DNA of 48,033 nt from a virus: IMG/VR virus record IMGVR_UViG_3300028844_005083, positions 1-48,033 of that record. One strand, 5' to 3'. Positions 24,888 through 32,749 of the stretch are shown piece after piece. The notes beneath the pieces are model-generated. The model saw only the letters and a list, made by a program, of their open reading frames with translations, was not told the DNA's origin and ran no database searches. The translations under genes were made by a program, and so were the position numbers. The stretch's first letter is position 1; every line of letters begins with the position of its first letter.

Positions 24888-26358
24888 AGATCCTAAATCA
24901 ATTTCAAAAGCACTGAACGAGATGGTAGATCTCCTTAAGCAGGGGAACTCCATTGCCAAATCCTCAGAGGGAAACGCACTGCAAGAGCAGGAATCGGCGA
25001 AAGAAGAGAAAAGAGAAAGAGTCCAATTACTTGACTCTATCTCCTCGCTAACCGATGGATTTCAAAAGTCTTTCCAGTCTTTTGTAGACAAGATCGCTAA
25101 ACCAGTCGGTGGTGGTTTATTCAAAGGAATTATGGGTCTATTCGGTGGTCTTCTTGCTGGTGGTACCATGGCTGCCCTTCTGGGATTCTTCGGTCCAGAA
25201 GGTAGGCTGCCATTATTCGCTGCGAAACTACTATCCCTAAGCTCTAGTTTCATGGGTGTAATTGGTAGAATTGCCCCTTTCTTGGGGCCTGGCGGTAAAA
25301 TTGCCATGATTGGACTCAAATTCCTGGGTCCTCTGATGGTCCTTATAGATGGCATCGTGGGTGCCTTTAGGGGGTTCGCAGAGTCTGAAGAGTCCAACTT
25401 CGCACTCAGACTAGTCGACGCAATGAAAGGTGCTTTTTCTCAGATCGTACAAGGTCTGACATTCGGTCTAATCAGCTTCGATACCGTATCCGCATTTGTG
25501 GACCCTTTCTTTGAGAATATTAAGAACTTCTTCGGAAACGTGTTCGCGATTGTTGCCGATCCCGAACTGTCCATATTTCAGAAGATAGGTCTGATCTTCA
25601 CTGAATACCTAGATTACATGAAAGAGTCTATAAAGATTCAACTCCAGTTGATCGTGTCAGCATTTAGCAGCATTTATGACGTGGTAAGTGAGTTCTTCAC
25701 CATAGATGGAATCATCGCTGCAGGTGAAGCATTCTTCGGATTCTTCACCAGTGTTGGTGAATGGATGTTTGAGAATTTCAAGAGACCAGTCACGTTCTTT
25801 GCCAAGCAAATAGACACCCTGCTATCCTTTATCAAGGAGCAATTCTACTCCCTGGTGTCGGCAGTTCTGGGTATTATACCCAACGTTTTGAAGCCTGCTA
25901 GCGTCGCCCAGTTAGAGAAGGATTTTGCAGAGGCAGCGTCTCAAGAAGTGCAGAATAGGGCATCCACCCAGGCGGCATATGATCAGCTATTAGCACAACA
26001 AGATGAAGAGGCTTTCCAGCAAAAGGTAGATGCCCAAGAGAAGCGAATTGCCAGACTCAAGAAGAATGGTGATCAACGCACTGCCGATAGTGAGATTGCT
26101 AACTTCGATAAGAGGTTTGGTAGTGGAGAAGATTCTGCTAGGGCAAGGAGAATATTAGAGGGTAGAAATCCCGATCTTTTCAAAGAGATCAATACCAACC
26201 AAGAATTGCAGTCGTCGCCATCGGCATCGTCTAACAACACCAACGTGGTAGCACCAGTGACGAATATTAAGAACACCACAGTAGCATCACCTGGTATCAG
26301 ACCCAGACTGACAGTCGGTGGCGAAATTCCATCAAGTGGTCTAATTTTTGCACCTTAA
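24880..26358 (+). CDS. Tape measure / baseplate hub protein, gp29-like
   Basis: A 492-residue protein (T4 gp29 is 590). The N-terminal ~70 residues are charged and helical (SISKALNEMVDLLKQGNSIA). They are followed by a long hydrophobic, Gly- and Phe-rich region (residues about 80-330, for example GGLFKGIMGLFGGLLAGGTM and GKIAMIGLKFLGPLMVLIDG) with amphipathic and membrane-type helices. A charged coiled-coil region follows (about 340-425), then an Asn/Ser-rich tail. This plan is typical of tape measure proteins, which set tail length and can enter the membrane during injection. Its place right after the frameshifted chaperone supports the role. There is no lysozyme motif. Length identity with T4 gp29 is partial, so the name is by context. 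Confidence 0.72.
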   Translation: MAEDPKSISKALNEMVDLLKQGNSIAKSSEGNALQEQESAKEEKRERVQLLDSISSLTDGFQKSFQSFVDKIAKPVGGGLFKGIMGLFGGLLAGGTMAALLGFFGPEGRLPLFAAKLLSLSSSFMGVIGRIAPFLGPGGKIAMIGLKFLGPLMVLIDGIVGAFRGFAESEESNFALRLVDAMKGAFSQIVQGLTFGLISFDTVSAFVDPFFENIKNFFGNVFAIVADPELSIFQKIGLIFTEYLDYMKESIKIQLQLIVSAFSSIYDVVSEFFTIDGIIAAGEAFFGFFTSVGEWMFENFKRPVTFFAKQIDTLLSFIKEQFYSLVSAVLGIIPNVLKPASVAQLEKDFAEAASQEVQNRASTQAAYDQLLAQQDEEAFQQKVDAQEKRIARLKKNGDQRTADSEIANFDKRFGSGEDSARARRILEGRNPDLFKEINTNQELQSSPSASSNNTNVVAPVTNIKNTTVASPGIRPRLTVGGEIPSSGLIFAP

Positions 26359-26367
26359 TATAAAGAA

Positions 26368-26395
26368 GCGGGGTGACCGATTAAAGTCACCCCGC
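26368..26395. terminator. Terminator hairpin between convergent genes
   Basis: GCGGGGTGAC (26368-26377) pairs perfectly with GTCACCCCGC (26386-26395) around an 8-base loop. It lies between the converging tape-measure (+) and gp32 (-) genes. On the minus side it is followed by TTCTTTATATT, so it fits best as the gp32 terminator; on the plus side the following bases are not U-rich. Confidence 0.8.
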
Positions 26396-26427
26396 CAAGA
26401 TCGGTCGGTCTAAAAACGACTACAATA

Positions 26428-27339
26428 TCAAGATTCGTCCGCTAGCTTCTGAAAGTAAGATAGCGCGTCATCTTCGCCGCTTTCGGATCCTCCCGTCTTT
26501 TCCTCCTCCACCTTGGTCTTAGGAGCAGCGAACTGCTCCTTTCTGACTTGGGCAACGGTGTTGTCGAGATCCGCTGCAGACTCGGCAATGTCACCACCTC
26601 TGGCACCACCACCCAGAACGATCTCAAGTCGCTTCTTAAGCTCCTCGTAAGACTTGAACTGGTCTGGGGCAATGAACTCCTGCAGCTTGTACTGCTGACC
26701 CCAGATCTTCTCGAGAACTTCATCATCCTCATTAAGAGCAGTGGGACTAGCAAACTCACTCTTGTCGTAGTTGGTGAAACCAGCGACCTTTCGGATCTTC
26801 AACTTGAAGTTAGCACCCTTCCAGAAATCGAACGGGTTTACCGCTTCCTCGTCTGAGAACTCGGGCTGGAGAGACTCCATCACCTTGTCGAAGATCTTCT
26901 TGCCGAACTTGTAGAGGAAGACCTTGCCTTCGTTCGACGGGTTCTTGGGGTCCTCAACCACCATAATGTTCGAGATGTATTGGAGGCGTCGCTTACGACT
27001 TCGGGCGATGTCCTTGTCCGACTCGTCCCCGCTGTTCCAAAGCTCGCTGTTCGCCTCGCACAGAGGACACTTCAAACCGATGGTGGTGGGACAGTTCTCG
27101 ATAAACCATCCCCCACGACCCTTGAAACCGTGATTGAAGATCCGAACCCAAGGGGTGTCTTCACCCTCTACTGGTGGAAGGAATCGAATCACGGCATACC
27201 CGTTGTCAGACTTGTCGACTTCAGGCTTCCAGAAACGATCGTCCTTGTAATTGGTCTTCTCGTTCTTCTGGATCTTGTTCAGTTCGTCCATGATGGAATC
27301 CATCTTGCCCGCACTCTTCTTCATCTTGCTAAAACTCAT
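26428..27339 (-). CDS. 32: Single-stranded DNA-binding protein gp32
   Basis: A 303-residue protein (T4 gp32 is 301). The N-terminal basic region (SKMKKSAGKMDSIMDELNKI) mediates cooperative binding. The OB-fold core contains the zinc site as NHGFKGRGG then ENCPTTIGLKCPLCEAN, giving His-Cys-Cys-Cys as in T4. The C-terminus is acidic (ESGEDDALSYFQKLADES), the tail that contacts replication partners. I chose the ATG at 27339, which has GGAGAC eight bases upstream and starts with the conserved MSFSKMKKS; an in-frame ATG at 27420 would place the promoter inside the gene. gp32 protects ssDNA during replication, repair and recombination and usually controls its own translation. Confidence 0.95.
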   Translation of the reverse strand: MSFSKMKKSAGKMDSIMDELNKIQKNEKTNYKDDRFWKPEVDKSDNGYAVIRFLPPVEGEDTPWVRIFNHGFKGRGGWFIENCPTTIGLKCPLCEANSELWNSGDESDKDIARSRKRRLQYISNIMVVEDPKNPSNEGKVFLYKFGKKIFDKVMESLQPEFSDEEAVNPFDFWKGANFKLKIRKVAGFTNYDKSEFASPTALNEDDEVLEKIWGQQYKLQEFIAPDQFKSYEELKKRLEIVLGGGARGGDIAESAADLDNTVAQVRKEQFAAPKTKVEEEKTGGSESGEDDALSYFQKLADES

Positions 27340-27391
27340 GCTGTCTCCTTTGTATTGTATGTGACAGATTTTAGTGTGTGTGATCTTGTTT

Positions 27392-27420
27392 ATTATATCA
27401 GGTAGGCTGGTTACAGTCAA
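27392..27420 (-). promoter_or_regulatory. Sigma-70 promoter of gp32
   Basis: On the minus strand, TTGACT (27420-27415) and TATAAT (27397-27392) are 17 bp apart, with TG-A before the -10 (extended -10). The start point is near 27385, giving a ~45-base leader for gp32. It overlaps the 3' end of the gp33-like gene. Confidence 0.85.
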
Positions 27421-27638
27421 GAGAACGGCAGTTCCGCCTCGGCTGGCAGGAGGTTGATATCCTGGCCTTCTCTCTTGATCTTCTCTTTGATGGGGGTGCT
27501 AATCAGCCTGGCACCCATGAAAGGTTCGATCTTGGCCTCGTCGCAGACATGTAAGACGGCGTCGATATAACTTTCATATACTCCAGTCTTCACTAGGTCT
27601 TCTACCTTTAGGCAAAAGGCTTTTTCATCTTCTATCAT
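27417..27638 (-). CDS. 33: Late transcription co-activator, gp33-like
   Basis: A 73-residue protein (T4 gp33 is 112). The pattern FCLKVEDLVKTGVYESYIDA, VLHVCDEAKIEP, then ARLISTPIKEKIKREGQDIN and LLP corresponds to the short gp33 homologues of marine T4-type phages. gp33 bridges host RNA polymerase and the gp45 clamp to activate late promoters. Its place just upstream of gene 32 matches the T4 neighbourhood 33-59-32, without gene 59. Late promoter boxes elsewhere here require this function. The ribosome site GGAG precedes the ATG. Confidence 0.7.
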   Translation of the reverse strand: MIEDEKAFCLKVEDLVKTGVYESYIDAVLHVCDEAKIEPFMGARLISTPIKEKIKREGQDINLLPAEAELPFS

Positions 27639-27654
27639 TTATGGCTCCGTTTTG

Positions 27655-27662
27655 TATAAATA
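27655..27662 (+). promoter_or_regulatory. T4-type late promoter box
   Basis: An exact TATAAATA on the plus strand, about 70 bases before the ATG at 27732. It should drive the two virion-type genes 27732-29922. Confidence 0.65.
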
Positions 27663-27684
27663 AGATGTACGTCCTTGCATGATT

Positions 27685-27692
27685 TATTTATG
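27685..27692 (-). promoter_or_regulatory. Possible late promoter (CATAAATA) for the gp33-like gene
   Basis: CATAAATA on the minus strand, one base from consensus, about 46 bases before the gp33-like ATG. It and the plus-strand box at 27655 face each other, so the two transcripts would overlap at their 5' ends. Confidence 0.4.
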
Positions 27693-27731
27693 CCCGAAGG
27701 AAACAGTCTGTCAACCATATGAGGGATAGAA

Positions 27732-28469
27732 ATGGCACAAGACAACCAAACTGACCATATTCAGATTACATCCTCCGACCCAAGTGGAGCCACTATCGGA
27801 ACGGATATTGTAAACTCTGTACATTTCCAAGAGATCAAGATCAATACTGGAGAAGATGGCGTAGACTCCACGATGAGTGACGCCTCTCCAGTGATCACAA
27901 GACCCTCCGATACGTATGATATTTACTACCCAGTAGCGGGAAGTACCAACGGAGTAGATCCAGTCATCGTCTCGGTGTCTGGTGGTATTACTTTCAACTT
28001 CTCGATCACTGGCGGTACCCTAGATACCCTCGTGAATGGTGTTTCGGCGGATATTAGATCAATCGCTGCTGGCATCACTCAAGCGGTTACGACAATCGGT
28101 CAGACCAACAAGGTGGCGGTAACGGGCGATGTGAAGCTGCTAGCAAGCACTAATAATATCGGCGATGTGGATGTACTTACAGTCTCTATCCCCGCTGGTA
28201 CTGGTATTACGGTGGGTGCCATAGTTGCCACTGCTGCAGCCGCCACTACCTTCCCAGCACTACAAGTGGAAACTGGGTTTAGGGTGACTAATTATGGTCC
28301 CAATACGGCGGTATTGGGACCAACTATGGCAAATAATGCTGCACTAATCGCTAATGGATATAAACTCCAACAGTTCGATTCTTTATTCATTGAGGCAACT
28401 GGTCCAGAGAGCCTTTTCACGATCTGTGCTTCTGGAGAGACTGCTGATTTAAGAGTTATTGGAAGCTAA
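27732..28469 (+). CDS. Probable virion structural protein
   Basis: A 245-residue protein, rich in Thr, Ala, Gly, Val and Ile, with beta-type segments (VDPVIVSVSGGITFNFSITG, KVAVTGDVKLLAST) and no Cys until one near the C-terminus (LFTICASGE). I do not recognise the family. The GAGGGA site upstream and the late promoter at 27655 indicate late expression. It is followed two bases later by another virion-type gene, so the pair may form a head decoration or a fibre with its base. Function is unassigned. Confidence 0.5.
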   Translation: MAQDNQTDHIQITSSDPSGATIGTDIVNSVHFQEIKINTGEDGVDSTMSDASPVITRPSDTYDIYYPVAGSTNGVDPVIVSVSGGITFNFSITGGTLDTLVNGVSADIRSIAAGITQAVTTIGQTNKVAVTGDVKLLASTNNIGDVDVLTVSIPAGTGITVGAIVATAAAATTFPALQVETGFRVTNYGPNTAVLGPTMANNAALIANGYKLQQFDSLFIEATGPESLFTICASGETADLRVIGS

Positions 28470-28470
28470 T

Positions 28471-29922
28471 ATGGCAAGAGCACGCCACAGGTTAACCGCC
28501 CTTAGACAAGCGGTGATCAACGAACCTAAAACGCCCCCCACCACTAAGGAATATACGGTAGATGCCCGTATAGATCACGATACCTATACCCATCATGTGG
28601 GTGGAATAGATGCCAACAGTGGTAGGGGTTTTGACGTAGGTCTAGGTGGAGCAACTGGTCATACTGGGTCTACATCTGCCTCCTACTACATGGCTTCTGG
28701 GATTCAAAAGACGGGTACGGGTCCCAACTTCACCACTTGGCAGCCCCCATACCAAAGAGAAATGTTAGAAATAGGCGCGTGGTTGCCCAATGACTTCGTC
28801 ACTTTGGATGGCGGTAATACTCCTAAGTGGAAGTATGAGTTCAACGGTAGAGACTACAGTAACTCTACTACGGGGGGCATGACCTATGACGGTTCTCTGG
28901 GTGGAAGAGCACAAAGAGCATACTTCTTAATCGATCTCAACCTGGCCTCTAATCGACAGATCGGGAGCGGTACGGCCCCGATACCAGCATCAGGTGATAC
29001 TGTATCTTCAGCACAATTGTGCCTTACCCTGAATGCTATCATGTTCCACGATAGTAATAATTTCAGTGATGTGTTATTCCCCAACTTCAGTAGTACATAC
29101 AATGTTGATTCCAATAATATCATTGCAGGGTCTTCTTTTGACGATGGTGGTACTTATTGTGCCTATAAGGTGGTTAGAGGGTTCACATCTACTGGTGAAT
29201 TAGGAGATTTGAACTGGTTGGGTTGGTCTGGAGGAATAGCATCCTCCAACGCGGAATCAGATTACTGGATAGTAGCGGGTGGTAGTAGTTATTCTGCCGC
29301 TGGTAATACTGGGGACATTTCAGACCTGGGGGTATCTTCCTGTTATCGTTTTGGAGATGGAGATTTCGGGGGAAGTGTTCCCAGAGGATTTCCTCCAATC
29401 ACTAGTGACGTAGGTAAGATCTTTGGGGACCCGAATATGGAGGTCATTGCCAGAGAAGAACTTGATGTCCAGACTCCTGGCGATCTAGAAGAAGACGAAT
29501 CCGATCCCCCAATTGATGATCCAGATGATCCAGGTGACGGTGGAGATCCTACCGAAGACGATAGTAGAGAGATTTGTTTTGATGTTACCCATATCATCCA
29601 AGATGCCATAGATAACGAGAGCAACATTGTTAGGATTGCAATCTATAGAGACGATGACGGTGGTTATGAAGCAGTCCCCACAGCGGATACCACATACCAA
29701 CCGTCCGACCCCACCTATACTCCCCCAGGGGGTGCCGCTGGAGACGTTGCTAGTCTAACCAATGTTTATGATCAGTCTCAGGACGATACAAGTACACCAT
29801 CTGACAATGGCCGAGTACTGTTCCATGACCAATTTAGGCATGCCATACGGGTGCACAGTTCTAACTCGACCACTGCTAATTTCAGACCCAAGCTGACCTA
29901 TACGTTCACTGACAGGACCTGA
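28471..29922 (+). CDS. Probable virion adhesin-like protein with DNRLRE-type features
   Basis: A 483-residue protein starting at ATG 28471, directly after the upstream stop; an ATG at 28459 would overlap that gene. After a basic N-terminus (ARARHRLTALRQAV) come beta-rich stretches, such as LGGRAQRAYFLIDLNLASNR and SGDTVSSAQLCLTLNAIMFH. An Asp/Pro-rich linker (DPPIDDPDDPGDGGDPTEDD) follows, then CFDVTHIIQDAIDNESNIVR, and finally HSSNSTTANFRPKLTYTFTD. The strand order and the final RPKLTYTF resemble DNRLRE-type jelly-roll domains of surface proteins, split by the acidic linker. A fibre or head-surface adhesin is likely. This is pattern recognition without an alignment. Its 3' end overlaps the converging nuclease gene by 17 bases. 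Confidence 0.5.
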   Translation: MARARHRLTALRQAVINEPKTPPTTKEYTVDARIDHDTYTHHVGGIDANSGRGFDVGLGGATGHTGSTSASYYMASGIQKTGTGPNFTTWQPPYQREMLEIGAWLPNDFVTLDGGNTPKWKYEFNGRDYSNSTTGGMTYDGSLGGRAQRAYFLIDLNLASNRQIGSGTAPIPASGDTVSSAQLCLTLNAIMFHDSNNFSDVLFPNFSSTYNVDSNNIIAGSSFDDGGTYCAYKVVRGFTSTGELGDLNWLGWSGGIASSNAESDYWIVAGGSSYSAAGNTGDISDLGVSSCYRFGDGDFGGSVPRGFPPITSDVGKIFGDPNMEVIAREELDVQTPGDLEEDESDPPIDDPDDPGDGGDPTEDDSREICFDVTHIIQDAIDNESNIVRIAIYRDDDGGYEAVPTADTTYQPSDPTYTPPGGAAGDVASLTNVYDQSQDDTSTPSDNGRVLFHDQFRHAIRVHSSNSTTANFRPKLTYTFTDRT

Positions 29923-30550
29923 GATAATTGTCGATTTTGTTTTTTAGGGGAACCACATAATTACGGGGGTCTTCCAAGTATTCTTGGATATCTCCATACC
30001 CTGTGGTTATGAGAATGGCAATCTGAGAGATCTTTTCACCCGTCAACTGATGCCACATGATTGCATAGGCAGTGGTCTGACAGAAATAATCCTCGACTTG
30101 ATCTTTACTCTTTAACCTTTTACTGGTTTTAAAGTCGATGATCGATGGGACTCCATTATAACAACCCACGCAATCCACCCGCCCAGCTAGACCAAGAAGA
30201 TGACTGTATAATGGGACTTCTTGTGCTCGGATATCAGTGATATTGTGTAACAGACTTTTCAGATTGGTGAACTGCTCGTAGGCTCTGAAGTTATCCCTTT
30301 CTACCTCTTTGTTATTAAGGTAGTCCTCTACCATCTCATGCACTTTGGTACCATTGGCAAGGATCCGCTTGCTCTCTTCTGCGTTCTTCTCTCTCCACTC
30401 CTTGAAGAACTCTCTCTTTTCCCACCCAACCACCGTAGTGACACTGGGATAATCTTTCCCATCAGGGGTACTATAGAACCGAGATCCGTCCTTTTGGGTG
30501 ACGGATCTCAGTTCCTCTAAACCAGATACTGGGGTGTGGATAAAGTTCAT
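29906..30550 (-). CDS. PD-(D/E)XK exonuclease (RecB/Cas4-like)
   Basis: A 214-residue protein. It has a DGKDYPSVTTVVG N-terminus, then RILANGTKVHEMVEDYLN, followed by the nuclease core: QEVPLYSHLLGLAGRVDCVG (with the GRVD Asp), VPSIIDFKTSKRLKSKDQVE (D-x-K of the catalytic site) and YFCQTTAYAIMW (the Q...Y motif of RecB-like exonucleases). No Fe-S Cys cluster of the Cas4 type is seen. Such enzymes resect DNA ends in recombination or degrade host DNA. It overlaps the kinase gene by four bases, so nuclease, kinase and PurZ-like enzyme form one operon; a salvage role for its nucleotides is possible but inferred. Confidence 0.75.
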   Translation of the reverse strand: MNFIHTPVSGLEELRSVTQKDGSRFYSTPDGKDYPSVTTVVGWEKREFFKEWREKNAEESKRILANGTKVHEMVEDYLNNKEVERDNFRAYEQFTNLKSLLHNITDIRAQEVPLYSHLLGLAGRVDCVGCYNGVPSIIDFKTSKRLKSKDQVEDYFCQTTAYAIMWHQLTGEKISQIAILITTGYGDIQEYLEDPRNYVVPLKNKIDNYLRSCQ

Positions 30551-31104
30551 AATGTTCTTTGCAGTATGAAATTACCATCTTCTTGGTCATACCACTTCAG
30601 ATTATACTTCACCTCATGCTTATCCATAGACTCTTTCAAGATACCGATGGTGGTGATATTTCCTTCTAGATCGGATCTGGACTGCTTGATCCTTTCCATC
30701 TGATATTCATCGACAGACCCGTTACGACCAGTGATCCGACTGATCTGCTCCTTCTCATCAATGTACAAAAAATGCACATTGACTTCTACACTCATCTTAT
30801 GGGAGAAATCCGTAAGATATCGATGGGCCACCATTAGCTGCTTGCTATTCCTTGGCATTCCATCGGTCACTAAAGGGACATCATAGTCTCTAGCGACTTT
30901 GCAGCAGTGCTTGAACATGGAATAGACTAGCGGATTTGCAAAAGACCAGACATTTTTCTCTGATTGCTTGTTCTTCATGCAACTGAAAGTACCCCTAAGG
31001 ATCTCCCCCACATTAAAAAGTATGTTCTCCTCTTTAGGGAACATAGCAGAGATGAAAGTCGACTTGCCACTGCCAGCTTGTCCGAGCACGTAGTGTAAAA
31101 TCAT
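30547..31104 (-). CDS. Adenylate-kinase-like nucleoside monophosphate kinase
   Basis: A 185-residue protein. It has Walker A GQAGSGKST at residues 8-16, FNVGEILR near 30 (NMP-binding start) and DGMPRNSKQL near 85, which corresponds to the DGFPR motif of adenylate kinases. A lid-like stretch ISRITGRNGSVDE follows near 125. There is no zinc lid. Adenylate kinases transfer phosphate between ATP and AMP or dAMP. The gene is coupled by ATGA to the PurZ-like gene, which would make a 2-aminoadenine nucleotide precursor, so a role in phosphorylating dZMP is an attractive inference. Substrate cannot be read from sequence. Confidence 0.75.
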   Translation of the reverse strand: MILHYVLGQAGSGKSTFISAMFPKEENILFNVGEILRGTFSCMKNKQSEKNVWSFANPLVYSMFKHCCKVARDYDVPLVTDGMPRNSKQLMVAHRYLTDFSHKMSVEVNVHFLYIDEKEQISRITGRNGSVDEYQMERIKQSRSDLEGNITTIGILKESMDKHEVKYNLKWYDQEDGNFILQRTL

Positions 31105-32174
31105 GAAGCGAAAAGTTCCTTCTGTCCACTGAGAATCTGATCAGAAGAGGTCTCCACCATGTCCTCAAGATCAGCACCCGTACCGAGAAGGCGAAGATCA
31201 CAACCTTGCTCCTTGAGGAGTCCCGCAACCTTGGAAATGAACCCGCTTCTCTCTTCATGATCCTGATAATAATTCACGAAGTTCAAGAATGCGTAGTCTG
31301 GTCGGACGTATCGACAGAACTTGCGGGTCTGGGCTGGGGAGAAGGTGAAGACTCGGCGAACCCGCTGGGTAACAGTGGTCTTCTCTTCAACTGGATAACC
31401 GCACTTCTCGGAAATATAACCCCAATCAAGCTCCTGCTGATCGTCGTAGTACGGTCCACTGGTGTTATCAGTACTTCCGACTCTGATGGGGTAGGTCCTG
31501 AGCGAGGCAATGATGCTTCCAACATCCTTAACCGAGCAACCAGCATTATCCATCATTCTACCGATCAGACAGTCTCGCGAGGTCACGTGCGGGTAGGCAT
31601 GACCGCAGTTAAGAGAGAGATCGAAACCTTGACTTCCCTCACTGAGAACAGACTTGCCCTGCTCAAGGCTCTTCTGCAGCATCTGATGGGTGTCTGCAAC
31701 ATGAGTCTCAAGGAACTTGCTGTCGCGAGCAAGATTCGCCTCTCCCTTTCGCCACATCTTCTTGGTGGTAGCGGAGCAAGAACCCTGACCAGTAGATGCC
31801 ATTTCACTGACGATCTGCTGCTCATTCACCTTGTCTCCACCAGTCACAATACATGCTAGAGGATGAATGTAAACGTTAGGGTAATGCCCCAACTCGTTCT
31901 TGATCATCTCCATTTCGTACTGGAACTGTTCTTCACCGAGAACCGCCTGGGGACCGATCAAACTGGTCATCCCATCGAACAAGCAACTGGTGGGAAGAGC
32001 CTTAAGAATGAAATCCTTACCGTCCTTGGTGAACGTGTGTCCAGCATTGGGCATGTTGTCACTGATACCAATATCAATGTCGCCCTTTGAATAAAGGTAG
32101 CCTGCAAGCTTACCCTTACCCGTGCTGCCCCACTGTCCGTCAATCAAAAAATTCACCTTGCCTTTTTGGATCAT
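31101..32174 (-). CDS. purZ: PurZ-like adenylosuccinate synthetase homologue
   Basis: A 357-residue protein, shorter than bacterial PurA (~430). Aligned by eye to E. coli PurA: DGQWGSTGKGKLAGYL matches GTQWGDEGKGK, with the catalytic Asp13 replaced by Ser and Glu14 by Thr. NAGHT retains the acid His. STGQGSCSATTKK replaces the GTTGRGIGPAY loop. SEGSQGFDLSLNCGHAYPHV matches the EGAQG.LLD...YPYV stretch, YPIRVG matches YSTRVG, and LLGTGADLEDM matches the C-terminal STGPDRTET. GS.GKG is the signature of PurZ, which joins aspartate to dGMP on the route to 2-aminoadenine (Z) DNA. The KLD motif that reads guanine of GTP is FVNYY here, also fitting PurZ enzymes that use ATP/dATP. DatZ, MazZ and DpoZ are not in this window, so a Z genome is unproven. 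GGAGGA precedes the ATG. Confidence 0.82.
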   Translation of the reverse strand: MIQKGKVNFLIDGQWGSTGKGKLAGYLYSKGDIDIGISDNMPNAGHTFTKDGKDFILKALPTSCLFDGMTSLIGPQAVLGEEQFQYEMEMIKNELGHYPNVYIHPLACIVTGGDKVNEQQIVSEMASTGQGSCSATTKKMWRKGEANLARDSKFLETHVADTHQMLQKSLEQGKSVLSEGSQGFDLSLNCGHAYPHVTSRDCLIGRMMDNAGCSVKDVGSIIASLRTYPIRVGSTDNTSGPYYDDQQELDWGYISEKCGYPVEEKTTVTQRVRRVFTFSPAQTRKFCRYVRPDYAFLNFVNYYQDHEERSGFISKVAGLLKEQGCDLRLLGTGADLEDMVETSSDQILSGQKELFAS

Positions 32175-32210
32175 GTGTCCTCCATAGTAAAAAAGGTCTG
32201 CACTTATATA

Positions 32211-32435
32211 TTAGTCTGCACCTTCGGCGTCAAGATTTGCCTTGTGATTAACCATTCTGGCATCATCCGTAGCCCTGGTCGTTTCCTTAATTTCCTTCAT
32301 CTTCTTTTCCCTAGCAGACTTCTCTGGGTCATAAGACTCCTTCTTCTCGATTGGAATCCCTCTCCAATCAGTCTCACCTTCGTCTCCGCCTAACCCGAAC
32401 GTGTCGGACGAGTTGTTCGTAATCTTCTTGGTCAT
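32211..32435 (-). CDS. Small charged hypothetical protein
   Basis: A 74-residue, very polar protein rich in Lys, Glu, Asp and Thr (EKSAREKKMKEIKETTRATD). It is probably largely disordered or helical, with no recognisable family. AAGGA lies before the ATG. It sits upstream of the PurZ-like gene in the same direction, 36 bases away, and may be cotranscribed. Confidence 0.5.
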   Translation of the reverse strand: MTKKITNNSSDTFGLGGDEGETDWRGIPIEKKESYDPEKSAREKKMKEIKETTRATDDARMVNHKANLDAEGAD

Positions 32436-32449
32436 GTCGTTCCTTTTTG

Positions 32450-32749
32450 TTAACTAAGGTATTTGTCTCTCATTTTCCTAGCGGCTTCTGGATGTCCGTA
32501 TTTTACTTCTGGTGCATTAACCATTTTCTGCACTGCATCCTGCCAACCACCCCCTCGATGGGGTTCATCAATCTTATAATTAGAATCCATTTTCATCGCT
32601 GGAGCCTGACCATAATGTCTGTAAACCGACCCCTTTTTGGCCTTGCACTTGGGACAAGGACGTTTTTCTGGTTTTTCACAGTCTTTCATCTTCAACCATT
32701 CATCCCAGACCTCTTCACATTCTTTGCATTTAAAACTATACTTGATCAT
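32450..32749 (-). CDS. FmdB-like zinc ribbon protein
   Basis: A 99-residue protein. The N-terminal half is a zinc ribbon: YSFKCKECEEVWDEWLKM with the first Cys pair and KRPCPKCKAKKGSVYRHYG with the second, the FmdB/regulatory-protein pattern. The C-terminal half is basic and helical (PEAARKMRDKYLS). Such small ribbons often serve as nucleic-acid or RNA-polymerase binders. It overlaps the upstream gene by 14 bases. Confidence 0.65.
   Translation of the reverse strand: MIKYSFKCKECEEVWDEWLKMKDCEKPEKRPCPKCKAKKGSVYRHYGQAPAMKMDSNYKIDEPHRGGGWQDAVQKMVNAPEVKYGHPEAARKMRDKYLS

Noticed and set aside
27339-27420. gp32 start at the upstream ATG (330 residues).
   Set aside because: The extension would overlap the gp33-like gene's end and place the strong promoter inside the coding region; the ATG at 27339 has a GGAG site and begins with the conserved N-terminus.
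29922-29950. An intrinsic terminator after the adhesin-like gene (U-rich stretch at 29936-29946).
   Set aside because: Only a four-base stem can be drawn before the U-run, so support is too weak.
31206-31859. A plus-strand open frame of 217 residues opposite the PurZ-like gene.
   Set aside because: It is antisense to a strongly conserved enzyme; no start signals or recognisable family.
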